Part shown: positions 47,278 through 55,336 of the stretch, piece after piece
Numbering within the stretch: position 1 is the stretch's first letter
Layout: every line of letters begins with the position of its first letter
Assembly: GCA_022484595.1 (NCBI GenBank)
Contig: JAKVLB010000008.1
Span: forward strand, 1-64,000
Length of the DNA stretch: 64,000 nt
Direction: 5' to 3'
From: Mageeibacillus sp.
Lineage (GTDB): Bacteria > Bacillota > Clostridia > Saccharofermentanales > Saccharofermentanaceae
Translations under genes and position numbers: made by a program
Notes under the pieces: model-generated
Database searches by the model: none
The model's input: the letters and a program-made list of their open reading frames with translations, nothing else
Told to the model about the DNA's origin: nothing

Positions 47278-47306
47278 TTGACTGATATCAGTCCGAATGA
47301 TATTAT
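47278..47306 (+). promoter_or_regulatory. Promoter of the acyl-CoA synthetase/symporter operon with palindromic operator
   Basis: TTGACT, 17 bases, TATTAT, 39 bases before the start codon. A perfect 14-base palindrome, GACTGATATCAGTC (47280-47293), covers the -35 end and the spacer, the classical position for a repressor. The regulator is not identified. Confidence 0.7.
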
Positions 47307-47344
47307 TACTTTTGGATTTTTTTATTATCTCCGGAGGGAAAGAA

Positions 47345-48982
47345 ATGCCTGTTACAGATTTACTAATCAGAAACGCCGCGGAACACGGCAAAGAGGTCGC
47401 GCTTGTTGAACTCAACCCGACTATGGAAGACACAAGGAAATACTCTTTCAAGGAGTTTGATCTTGTTCAGCAGACAAGCCCGCGGTCTTACCGCAGACAA
47501 ATCACATGGCAGGTCTTTAACGAGAAAGCAAACCGTGTCGCGAACATGCTGCTTGACCGTGGAATCAACAAAGGGGACAGGGTAGCAATACTGATGTTCA
47601 ACAGTCTTGAATGGCTTCCCATATACTTCGGTATCCTTAAGTCGGGAGCCATTGCGGTTCCTTTCAATTTCAGATATACGGCAAATGAGATTTCTTACTG
47701 CGCGGATCTGGCGGATGTGTCGGTTATGTTTTTCGGGCCTGAATTCGTCGACCGTATCAGAATGAACGCCGAGGAGATGACCAAAGGACGCCTGCTGATT
47801 TATGTCGGCGAAGGTGAATGTCCTGAATTTGCCGAAGGCTACTGGAATATGGTTGCTGACTACTCAAGTTCGGAACCAGGAATCAGACTGACAGAGGAAG
47901 ACCACGCGGCCATTTACTTCTCGTCCGGCACTACCGGTTTTCCGAAGGCGATACTGCACGCTCACAGGAGTCTCACGCAGGCAGCCGAAATGGAAGCCAT
48001 ACATCACGAGACAACAAAGGACGACTGCTTTCTCTGCATACCGCCTCTATATCACACCGGCGCCAAGTTTCATTGGATGGGTTCGCTCTGGACATGCAGC
48101 CGCGCAGTTCTCTTAAAAGGTGCCAAGCCTGATGTAATTCTCAAGGCAGCCTCTGACGAACATTGCACGATTGTATGGCTTCTTGTACCGTGGGCGCAGG
48201 ATATTCTTGACGCTCTGGACAGAGGAGAGATTCATCTCGAAGATTACAGTCTGGACCAGTGGAGACTGATGCATATCGGCGCGCAGCCCGTTCCGCCGTC
48301 ACTCATCAAGCATTGGAAGGAATATTTTCCCAATCATCTGTATGACACCAATTATGGTCTGTCGGAATCAACCGGCCCCGGCTGCGTACACCTTGGACTT
48401 CATAACATAAATAAAGTCGGAGCGATCGGCGTTCCCGGATACCGCTGGGAGTGCAAAATCATAGACGAGAACGGTGAAACGGTGAACCACGGTGATGTCG
48501 GAGAACTTTGTGTAAAAGGCCCGGGAGTGATGCTTGAGTACTATCACAATCCGGAAGCGACCGCTGAGACTCTTAAGGACGGCTGGCTCTATACAGGTGA
48601 TATGGCACGTCAGGACGATGACGGCTTCTATTACCTTGTAGACCGCAAGAAAGACGTAATCGTCAGCGGCGGAGAGAACATCTACCCTGTCGAGATAGAG
48701 AATTTCCTTCAGGAGTATCCAAAGATCAAGGATGTCGCGGTAATCGGTCTTCCTGACAAGCGTCTCGGCGAGATTACCGGTGCGATTATCGAGACGCAAC
48801 CTGACAGCGGCTGCACTCTTGACGAGATTGAGAAGTTCTGCAACCAGCTTCCGCGATACAAGCGTCCGAAGCAGATTATTTTCGCACCAGTGCCGCGCAA
48901 CGCCACAGGCAAGATTGAGAAGCCGCTTCTTCGCAAGAAATACGGCGCGGAAAGACTTGTCGAACAGGAGAATATGTCTTGA
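47345..48982 (+). CDS. Acyl-CoA synthetase (AMP-forming)
   Basis: 545 residues from M17 of the track (GGAGGG before this ATG). ANL-superfamily ligase that activates a carboxylic acid with ATP and CoA. Motifs: YFSSGTTGFPKA (P-loop), YGLSESTG, YTGDMARQDDDG, DRKKDVIVSGGENIYP (hinge), and the catalytic Lys in RNATGKIEK. Likely medium/long-chain or aryl acid; the specificity cannot be read. The symporter 65 bases downstream may import its substrate. Confidence 0.9.
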   Translation: MPVTDLLIRNAAEHGKEVALVELNPTMEDTRKYSFKEFDLVQQTSPRSYRRQITWQVFNEKANRVANMLLDRGINKGDRVAILMFNSLEWLPIYFGILKSGAIAVPFNFRYTANEISYCADLADVSVMFFGPEFVDRIRMNAEEMTKGRLLIYVGEGECPEFAEGYWNMVADYSSSEPGIRLTEEDHAAIYFSSGTTGFPKAILHAHRSLTQAAEMEAIHHETTKDDCFLCIPPLYHTGAKFHWMGSLWTCSRAVLLKGAKPDVILKAASDEHCTIVWLLVPWAQDILDALDRGEIHLEDYSLDQWRLMHIGAQPVPPSLIKHWKEYFPNHLYDTNYGLSESTGPGCVHLGLHNINKVGAIGVPGYRWECKIIDENGETVNHGDVGELCVKGPGVMLEYYHNPEATAETLKDGWLYTGDMARQDDDGFYYLVDRKKDVIVSGGENIYPVEIENFLQEYPKIKDVAVIGLPDKRLGEITGAIIETQPDSGCTLDEIEKFCNQLPRYKRPKQIIFAPVPRNATGKIEKPLLRKKYGAERLVEQENMS

Positions 48983-49047
48983 CTTAAGCTGAATGGCTTG
49001 AATATAAAAGAACAATAAAAAATCTTAGTAAAGGCAGGTTATCAAGG

Positions 49048-50610
49048 GTGTTAATCAAAATCATTTTTCTGGTAGTCTTTTTCGCTGTAATGATTTACAT
49101 CGGAGTCAGGACTCGCAAGAAGGCAAACAGCGTCGACGGCTTCGTACTCGGAGGAAGAACTGCAGGTCCGTGGCTCACCGCTTTCGGATACGGAACGTCA
49201 TACTTCTCAGCGGTTATCTTCATAGGATACGCGGGACAGTTCGGCTATAAGTACGGTATAGCTTCAACATGGATAGGCATAGGCAATGCCGTTATCGGAT
49301 CCCTTCTCGCCTGGATTGTGCTCGGCAGACGCACAAGAGTCATGACGAAGCATCTGGATTCAAAGACAATGCCTGACTTTTTCGGCAAGAGATTTGACAG
49401 CCAGGCGCTGAGAGTCACGGCCGCAGTTATCTCGTTTGTCTTTCTTATTCCCTATACATCTTCTGTATATAACGGACTTTCAAGACTATTCGATATGGCA
49501 TTCAGCGTCGACTATAAGACATGCATCATCGCAATGGCTTTGCTGACCTGCATCTATGTCATTCTCGGAGGCTATACAGCTACTGTTGTCAACGATTTCG
49601 TTCAGGGCATCATAATGCTGATAGGAATTATTGCGGTGGTCGCGGTGGTAATCAACAACAACGGCGGATTTATGACAGCTTTAAACCAGCTCTCACAGAC
49701 GCCTTCCGATGTCGCGGTATCAGACGGAATGCAGGGTGCTTTTACCTCTTTCTTCGGTCCGGATCCGCTTAACCTTCTCGGCGTAATCATACTCACTTCC
49801 TTGGGAACATGGGGACTTCCGCAGATGGTCGGAAAGTTCTATGCCATCAAAGATGAGAAGTCGATAAAAGCCGGAACAATCATTTCAACTGTTTTCGCGA
49901 TCATCGTAGCAGGAGGTTCGTACTTCCTCGGCGGGTTCGCACGTCTGTATTCAGATAACCCGGGAATCATGAAGGAAGACGGTATCGGTGTAAACTACGA
50001 TGCTATCATCCCTTCAATGCTTTCAGGACTTCCTGATGTTCTACTGGGAATTGTCATAGTTCTTGTGCTTTCCGCTTCAATGTCAACGCTGTCTTCACTT
50101 GTTCTCACATCAAGTTCAACAGTTACTCTTGATCTGATTGCTCAGGCAAAGACTTCAATCAGCGAAAAAGGAAAGGTTCTCACAATGAGAATTCTGCTTG
50201 TAGTATTCATTGTCCTGTCGGTAGTCCTCGCTCTCTACCCTCCTACGTTTATAGCGCAGCTCATGGGTTATTCGTGGGGTGCTCTGGCCGGTTCATTCCT
50301 CGCTCCTTTCCTCTGGGGCCTTTACTGGAAGAGAACGACAAAGCCGGCCGTATGGGTATGCTTCATCTCAGGTGTCGGCATAACAGTATCAAACATGATT
50401 TTCCACTACATTGCATCTCCAATAAATGCAGGCGCTTTCACAATGCTCATCGGGCTGATTCTCGTTCCGCTCGTAAGCCTTATTACACCTGCACCCGACA
50501 AGACTCACATATCAAATATCTTCTCATGCTATGATGAGAAGGTTACTATCGAGAAGAGATACAGTCTTGAAGAAGATGACGATCAGACGGCAGCCAAAGC
50601 TAAAACATAA
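49048..50610 (+). CDS. Sodium:solute symporter (SSS family)
   Basis: 520 residues from a GTG start, about 13 membrane segments. N-terminal IGVRTRKKANSVDGFVLGGRTAGPWLTAFGYG is typical of the pantothenate/proline/acetate group of SSS transporters (DxFxxGGR-like). Sodium-site residues in SASMSTLSSLVLTSSS are present. In an operon with an acyl-CoA synthetase, so a carboxylate substrate is plausible. The substrate is not determined. Confidence 0.88.
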   Translation: MLIKIIFLVVFFAVMIYIGVRTRKKANSVDGFVLGGRTAGPWLTAFGYGTSYFSAVIFIGYAGQFGYKYGIASTWIGIGNAVIGSLLAWIVLGRRTRVMTKHLDSKTMPDFFGKRFDSQALRVTAAVISFVFLIPYTSSVYNGLSRLFDMAFSVDYKTCIIAMALLTCIYVILGGYTATVVNDFVQGIIMLIGIIAVVAVVINNNGGFMTALNQLSQTPSDVAVSDGMQGAFTSFFGPDPLNLLGVIILTSLGTWGLPQMVGKFYAIKDEKSIKAGTIISTVFAIIVAGGSYFLGGFARLYSDNPGIMKEDGIGVNYDAIIPSMLSGLPDVLLGIVIVLVLSASMSTLSSLVLTSSSTVTLDLIAQAKTSISEKGKVLTMRILLVVFIVLSVVLALYPPTFIAQLMGYSWGALAGSFLAPFLWGLYWKRTTKPAVWVCFISGVGITVSNMIFHYIASPINAGAFTMLIGLILVPLVSLITPAPDKTHISNIFSCYDEKVTIEKRYSLEEDDDQTAAKAKT

Positions 50611-50656
50611 ATCTACGCCTGAACCGCGAAGAAAAGCATAAACAACACAAACAAAT

Positions 50657-50694
50657 AACGGTGCAGCTTATGAAGGCTGCACCGTTTATTATTG
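50657..50694. terminator. Terminator after the symporter gene, possibly bidirectional
   Basis: Perfect 11-pair stem AACGGTGCAGC / GCTGCACCGTT with an 8-base loop. Plus strand is followed by TATTATT; minus strand by ATTTGTTTGTG, so it may also end the convergent ior operon. Confidence 0.85.
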
Positions 50695-50734
50695 CCGCAC
50701 TGTGTTAACGGCTCTTCCTCAGTTTCTGATGATT

Positions 50735-51163
50735 TCAGAGATTATCAAGATCTTCCGTTGTAAGAGTCTTCACATTCTCGCGCTTAAGAATCTCAGCAGC
50801 GCGTTCAGGTTCGCTCGCGCGGATTGCAATCGGAGCGCCCTTCCCGTCAATTGAAAGTCCGTAGATATAACTGATATTGATATCTGCTTCATGAAGTTTG
50901 TATATAACCTTCTGAAGACTTCCGACCGCATCAGGAACCACCACCGCAATGACTTCATCTATTCTGGCAGTAAAACCTGCATCCTTAAGAAGCGTACGTG
51001 CCCTGTCGGGTTCCTTTGCAATCATTCTCAGAACGCCGTACTCAGACGTATCTGCCAGGCTGACTGAAAGTATATCTATACCGCCTGAACTCAAAATCTT
51101 AAGAACCTCATCGAGTCTGCCCTCTTTATTCTCGAGAAATACTGATAACTGCTTGATAAACAT
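50735..51163 (-). CDS. Tandem ACT-domain protein
   Basis: 142 residues with two ACT domains (LSVFLENKEGRLDEVLKIL and VIAVVVPDAVGSLQKVIYKL). ACT domains bind amino acids. This protein regularly follows paaK in ior operons and probably senses an aromatic or branched-chain amino acid; its target is not known. Last gene of the operon, 12 bases after paaK. Confidence 0.88.
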   Translation of the reverse strand: MFIKQLSVFLENKEGRLDEVLKILSSGGIDILSVSLADTSEYGVLRMIAKEPDRARTLLKDAGFTARIDEVIAVVVPDAVGSLQKVIYKLHEADINISYIYGLSIDGKGAPIAIRASEPERAAEILKRENVKTLTTEDLDNL

Positions 51164-51175
51164 ACGGTTCCTCCT

Positions 51176-52477
51176 TTACGCGTAAAGCTTGCGTCTGTCG
51201 ATTACATGCTTTGACTTACCGTCGAAATGCTCAAGCCCGTTTGGTTCAACGAGCTTGACCTTGGCATTGAGTCCAATCGCTGTCTTCAGGCGGTTATGAA
51301 CCTCCAATGAAAGCTTTTCGAGACTCTTAACCTCATCAGTAAAAATGTTCTCGGCAACTTCCACCTGAACTTCAAGCGTATCGTCGTTGCCGATGCGGTC
51401 AACAATCATCATATAGTGAGGTGTTGTACCCTCTACCGTAAGAAGCGCGGCTTCAACCTGTGACGGAAATACATTGACACCGCGGATAATAAGCATGTCG
51501 TCGGATCTCCCTACAAAACGCTGTATTCTCGCCATTGTTCTTCCGCAATCGCACTTATCGTACTTGAGACTTGTCAGATCCTTAGTTCTGTAACGGATAA
51601 GCGGCATTCCCTCTTTGGTCAGGTTGGTGATCACAAGCTCACCGGAGCTGCCGTGAGGAAGATGCTGAAGAGTTGCCGGATCAATTATCTCAGGAAGGAA
51701 ATTATCTTCCCAGATATGAAGTCCCTTGTGGTACTCACAGTCGCAGGCAACTCCCGGACCGCATATTTCAGTCAGGCCATAGATATCATATGCCTTGATG
51801 TGAAGTCTTGATTCCATCTGGTCACGCATCTCGTCCGTCCACGGTTCTGCGCCGCATATTGCAGTCTTTAGCTTGATTTTATTAATAAGTCCGTCTCTTT
51901 CGAGATCTTCCGCAACATGAAGAAGGTATGAAGGTGTACATGCTATAGCCGTTGCCTCACAGTCAATCATCATATCAATGAGTTTCTTCGTGTTTCCCGT
52001 AGACATAGGAATTACAAGAGCGCCAAGATACTCGGCGCCGTAGTGTGCGCCCAGACCGCCGGTAAACAGGCCGTAACCGTAGCCTATCTGTATAATGTCA
52101 TCGCGGGTGATCCCTGCCATCGAGAGGCAGCGCGCAACGCACTCCGCCCATATATCAATGTCTCTTCTTGTATATACACCGATCTTCGGTTTTCCTGTCG
52201 TACCGCTGGAAGCATGGACTCTGACAAGTTCAGACCTCGGAACGGCCGCCAGACCGAACGGATATGTCGCGTTCAGATCCTCGTATGTTGTAAACGGAAG
52301 CTTGTCAATGTCTTCAACACCTCTGATGTCGCCCGGTTCAACTCCCGCAGCCTGCATCTTCTTACGATAATACTCAACATTGTGGTAAACCTTGTTAACC
52401 ACCTTGACAAGCCTCGCACTCTGGAGCGATTCTATCTCGTCTCTTGACATACATTCCTTGGCTTCATTCCAAATCAC
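51176..52477 (-). CDS. paaK: Phenylacetate-CoA ligase family protein
   Basis: 433 residues from a GTG start (AAGGAG upstream). ANL ligase: VRVHASSGTTGKPKIG (P-loop), DIYGLTEICGPG, YRTKDLT, and GRSDDMLIIRGVNVFPSQVE. Joins arylacetates to CoA using ATP. Together with IorAB it would interconvert aryl pyruvates, aryl-acetyl-CoA and aryl acetates. Bacterial paralogues also accept other acids. Confidence 0.9.
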   Translation of the reverse strand: MIWNEAKECMSRDEIESLQSARLVKVVNKVYHNVEYYRKKMQAAGVEPGDIRGVEDIDKLPFTTYEDLNATYPFGLAAVPRSELVRVHASSGTTGKPKIGVYTRRDIDIWAECVARCLSMAGITRDDIIQIGYGYGLFTGGLGAHYGAEYLGALVIPMSTGNTKKLIDMMIDCEATAIACTPSYLLHVAEDLERDGLINKIKLKTAICGAEPWTDEMRDQMESRLHIKAYDIYGLTEICGPGVACDCEYHKGLHIWEDNFLPEIIDPATLQHLPHGSSGELVITNLTKEGMPLIRYRTKDLTSLKYDKCDCGRTMARIQRFVGRSDDMLIIRGVNVFPSQVEAALLTVEGTTPHYMMIVDRIGNDDTLEVQVEVAENIFTDEVKSLEKLSLEVHNRLKTAIGLNAKVKLVEPNGLEHFDGKSKHVIDRRKLYA

Positions 52478-52488
52478 GGTAATTCTCC

Positions 52489-52899
52489 TTACTGTCTGCT
52501 GACTTTGTATCCGTTCATGACAGCGAGCACCAGCTGCCTTCCCTGCCCGTCATAAATCTTAACTTCATATACACATGTGCTTCTTCCATCCTTGACGATA
52601 TCCGCTGTGCATATAATTTCTCCGCACTTCCATGGTCTAAGAAAGTTAATCTGACTGCTCTGCGTCACCGTCATAGTATTTCCGCCGGGTTCGCAGTTCT
52701 GCGCCACCGCGAATGCAAAATCCGCCATGGTATAATATACAGCGCCCATAAGTCCTCCGGCAGCATTCATGTGCTTTGAGCAAGGCTCCAGCGTGACTTT
52801 GCTGTGACCGTACTTCGCTTCATCAATACATATTCCGGTAACTTCAGTAGCATATCTGTCACCGCGAAAAAACTCTCTTACTTCTTCAATGGCAGCCAC
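52489..52899 (-). CDS. Hotdog-fold acyl-CoA thioesterase (PaaI-like)
   Basis: 136 residues from a GTG start (GAGGTGAG upstream). Hotdog motif HMNAAGGLMGAVYYTMADFAFA near residues 43-64, with Asn and the acidic Asp of PaaI-type enzymes. Hydrolyses aryl- or acyl-CoA to recycle CoA. Sits between iorB and paaK in the operon. Confidence 0.88.
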   Translation of the reverse strand: MAAIEEVREFFRGDRYATEVTGICIDEAKYGHSKVTLEPCSKHMNAAGGLMGAVYYTMADFAFAVAQNCEPGGNTMTVTQSSQINFLRPWKCGEIICTADIVKDGRSTCVYEVKIYDGQGRQLVLAVMNGYKVSRQ

Positions 52900-52905
52900 A
52901 GAAAC

Positions 52906-53481
52906 TCACCTCGCCTGAGCGCCCATCTCAAAAGCTTTTCTGTTTAGCTGAGCAAATTTTGCCGGAACGCAGGCTTCAACGGCATTCAGCCATTCATCAC
53001 TGCTTATCTCTTTGATATAGTTGGCAAATCTTCCCATAAGAACGATGTTTGCCGCCTTGGAAGATCCGGCTTCGTTGGCGATATCAAGCGCATCAAGCGC
53101 GTCGACTTTGGCTCCGGAGGCAGTCATCTTCTCAATAAGCTCTTCAGGATACTTTGCTGTTCCCGCAATTACAGGCATAGGATCAATCTGCTGTGTCGAA
53201 GTAACAATCTGACCTCCGGGTTTGAGGAATTCGGTATATCTCGCGGCTTCAAGAAGCTCAAAAGATATGATGTAATCAGCTCCGCCTCTGTCAATTATCG
53301 GAGAATATACCTTGTCTCCGAATCTGACATAGGTAACAACGCTGCCTCCGCGCTGGCTCATACCGTGAACCTCGGAAACCTTAACGTCATAGCCTTTATC
53401 CATTGCGGCGCGTCCTAAAACCTTGCTCGCGAGAAGCGAACCCTGTCCACCTACGCCGACTATCATTACGCTGGTAATCAT
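52906..53481 (-). CDS. iorB: Indolepyruvate:ferredoxin oxidoreductase beta subunit
   Basis: 191 residues. Gamma-type domain of the 2-oxoacid oxidoreductase superfamily: VGVGGQGSLLASKVLG and VSEVHGMSQRGGSV. Works with IorA. Overlaps iorA by 4 bases (ATGA). Confidence 0.93.
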   Translation of the reverse strand: MITSVMIVGVGGQGSLLASKVLGRAAMDKGYDVKVSEVHGMSQRGGSVVTYVRFGDKVYSPIIDRGGADYIISFELLEAARYTEFLKPGGQIVTSTQQIDPMPVIAGTAKYPEELIEKMTASGAKVDALDALDIANEAGSSKAANIVLMGRFANYIKEISSDEWLNAVEACVPAKFAQLNRKAFEMGAQAR

Positions 53482-55229
53482 TTTACAGTATCTCCTTCCT
53501 GTGTCTCAAAGGCTCCGAACTTGCAAAGCTGCGCGCATACTTTGCAGCCGACGCACTGTGTGGCGTCAATCTGAGCCTTGCCGTCCTTGAATGATATGGC
53601 CGGGCATCCCATCTTCATGCATGATCTGCACGACTTACACTTGTCCGGGTTGACTCTGATTGCCGGCTGACGCTTGACATACTTGAGAAGTGCGCACGGA
53701 CGTCTGCTGATAATAACTGAAGGTTCAGAAGCGACAAGCTCTTCCCTGACAGCCTTGTCTGTTGCATCAAGATTATAAGGATCTACTACTCTTACTCGAT
53801 TGATTCCCATTGCACGGCAAAGCGCTTCAAGGTCAATCTTTCCGGCCGGGTCTCCGCGAAGGTTAAGACCGGTTGTCGGGTTCTGCTGATGTCCCGTCAT
53901 ACCTGTGATGGAATTATCAAGAATGATGACTGTTGAATTTGTTTGATTATAGGCTATGTTTGCAAGACCTGTCATTCCGGAATGCATAAAAGTCGAATCG
54001 CCTATTACGGCAACAGTATTCTTCTCACTTTCTTCTCCTCTCGCCTTGTTGAAGCCGTGGAGTGAACTGATTGAAGCACCCATGCATTCAGTGGTATCAA
54101 TAGCAGAAAGCGGAGGTGTGGCACCGAGCGTATAGCAGCCTATATCGCCCATTACGCGGCACTTGTTCTTCGAGAGCGTATAGAACAGACCTCTGTGGGG
54201 ACAGCCTGCACACATCGCCGGCGGACGGCCCGGAAGACCTTCAATGGGCTTGCATGAAGGAGCCTTCGGAAGCTCCATATTCTCTGCAATTATACTCTGC
54301 GAGTATTCGTCGGTCATGGGGAATACGTCCTTGCCGGTAACATTAATTCCAAGCGCGCGGCAGTGTGTCTCAATTATAGGATCGAGTTCTTCGACAACAA
54401 CTACTTTCCTGACGCTTGCGGCAAAATCTTTGATTAGCTTTACAGGAAGCGGGTTTATAAGTCCAAGCTTAAGAATGCTGGCTTTGTCACCGTAAACTTC
54501 CTTAATATACTGATATGAAGTGCTTGAAGTTATAAAACCGACGGAATCATCCGTACCTTTTTCAACCCTGTTCAAATCTGTAGTCTCAGCGAACTGAACC
54601 AGCCTTTCCGTGCGTTCTTCAACAATCGGGTGGCGCTTCTTCGCGTTTGCCGGGACCATAACATACTTCGCGGCATCCTTGACGTAAGGCTTCATCTCAT
54701 GCTCTGTTCTGTCACCGGTCTCGACAATACTCTGTGAATGCGCAACTCTCGTGCACATTTTTACAAATACCGGAGTATCAAACTCTTCGGACAAATCATA
54801 AGCTCTCTTTGTAAAATCCAAAGCTTCCTGCGAGTCGGAAGGCTCAAGCATAGGTATCTTCGCCGCGATTGCATAGTGCCTGGAATCCTGTTCATTCTGT
54901 GAAGAATGCATGCCCGGATCGTCAGCGACAAGTATGCACATGCCGGCATTAACACCTGTATAGGATATGGTAAACAGAGGATCGGCCGCAACATTCAGTC
55001 CTACGTGCTTCATGGCACAGAAGCTTCTCCTGCCGGCGCGGCTTGCACCGAACGCAGTTTCCATAGCAACCTTCTCATTGGGAGCCCACTCGCAATATAT
55101 CTCGTTAAATTTGGCGGCTTCTTCCGTTGTCTCGGTAGAAGGGGTGCCCGGGTATGAGCTTGCAACGCAAACACCCGCTTCGAAAAGACCTCTTGCGACG
55201 GCCTTGTTTCCCAGCATAAGTTCTTTCAT
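53478..55229 (-). CDS. iorA: Indolepyruvate:ferredoxin oxidoreductase alpha subunit
   Basis: 583 residues. Combines the alpha and beta domains of the family with a C-terminal double ferredoxin. SYPGTPSTETTE near residue 25; CAGCPHRGLFY; TPP-binding GDSTFMHSG ... NSITGMTGHQQNPTTG; clusters CKSCRSCMKMGCP and CVGCKVCAQLCK. Oxidatively decarboxylates aryl pyruvates to aryl-acetyl-CoA with ferredoxin. Note CKMGCP has an extra residue compared with the usual CxxCxxCxxxCP; this is common in IorA. AGGAG precedes the start. Confidence 0.95.
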   Translation of the reverse strand: MKELMLGNKAVARGLFEAGVCVASSYPGTPSTETTEEAAKFNEIYCEWAPNEKVAMETAFGASRAGRRSFCAMKHVGLNVAADPLFTISYTGVNAGMCILVADDPGMHSSQNEQDSRHYAIAAKIPMLEPSDSQEALDFTKRAYDLSEEFDTPVFVKMCTRVAHSQSIVETGDRTEHEMKPYVKDAAKYVMVPANAKKRHPIVEERTERLVQFAETTDLNRVEKGTDDSVGFITSSTSYQYIKEVYGDKASILKLGLINPLPVKLIKDFAASVRKVVVVEELDPIIETHCRALGINVTGKDVFPMTDEYSQSIIAENMELPKAPSCKPIEGLPGRPPAMCAGCPHRGLFYTLSKNKCRVMGDIGCYTLGATPPLSAIDTTECMGASISSLHGFNKARGEESEKNTVAVIGDSTFMHSGMTGLANIAYNQTNSTVIILDNSITGMTGHQQNPTTGLNLRGDPAGKIDLEALCRAMGINRVRVVDPYNLDATDKAVREELVASEPSVIISRRPCALLKYVKRQPAIRVNPDKCKSCRSCMKMGCPAISFKDGKAQIDATQCVGCKVCAQLCKFGAFETQEGDTVK

Positions 55230-55253
55230 TGGCTGTATCTCCTATATTTAATT

Positions 55254-55288
55254 AGGGTTCGGAAGGCACAATGCGCCCACCGAACCCT
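55254..55288 (-). terminator. Hairpin between the GGDEF and iorA genes
   Basis: Perfect 9-pair stem AGGGTTCGG / CCGAACCCT plus an inner GGCGC/GTGCC stem. On the minus strand it is followed by AATTAAATATAGG, which is a poor T tract. It could end the GGDEF gene or be a 5' leader structure of iorA (a TATTAT -10-like box abuts it at 55289-55294). Confidence 0.45.
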
Positions 55289-55336
55289 ATAATACTACAA
55301 ATCCAGGCCCTCATAAAGTGCGCAGATGTCATTTAA

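Noticed and set aside
48368-49015. Minus-strand ORF of 215 residues
   Set aside because: Antisense to the 3' end of the acyl-CoA synthetase gene, whose hinge and Lys motifs lie here.
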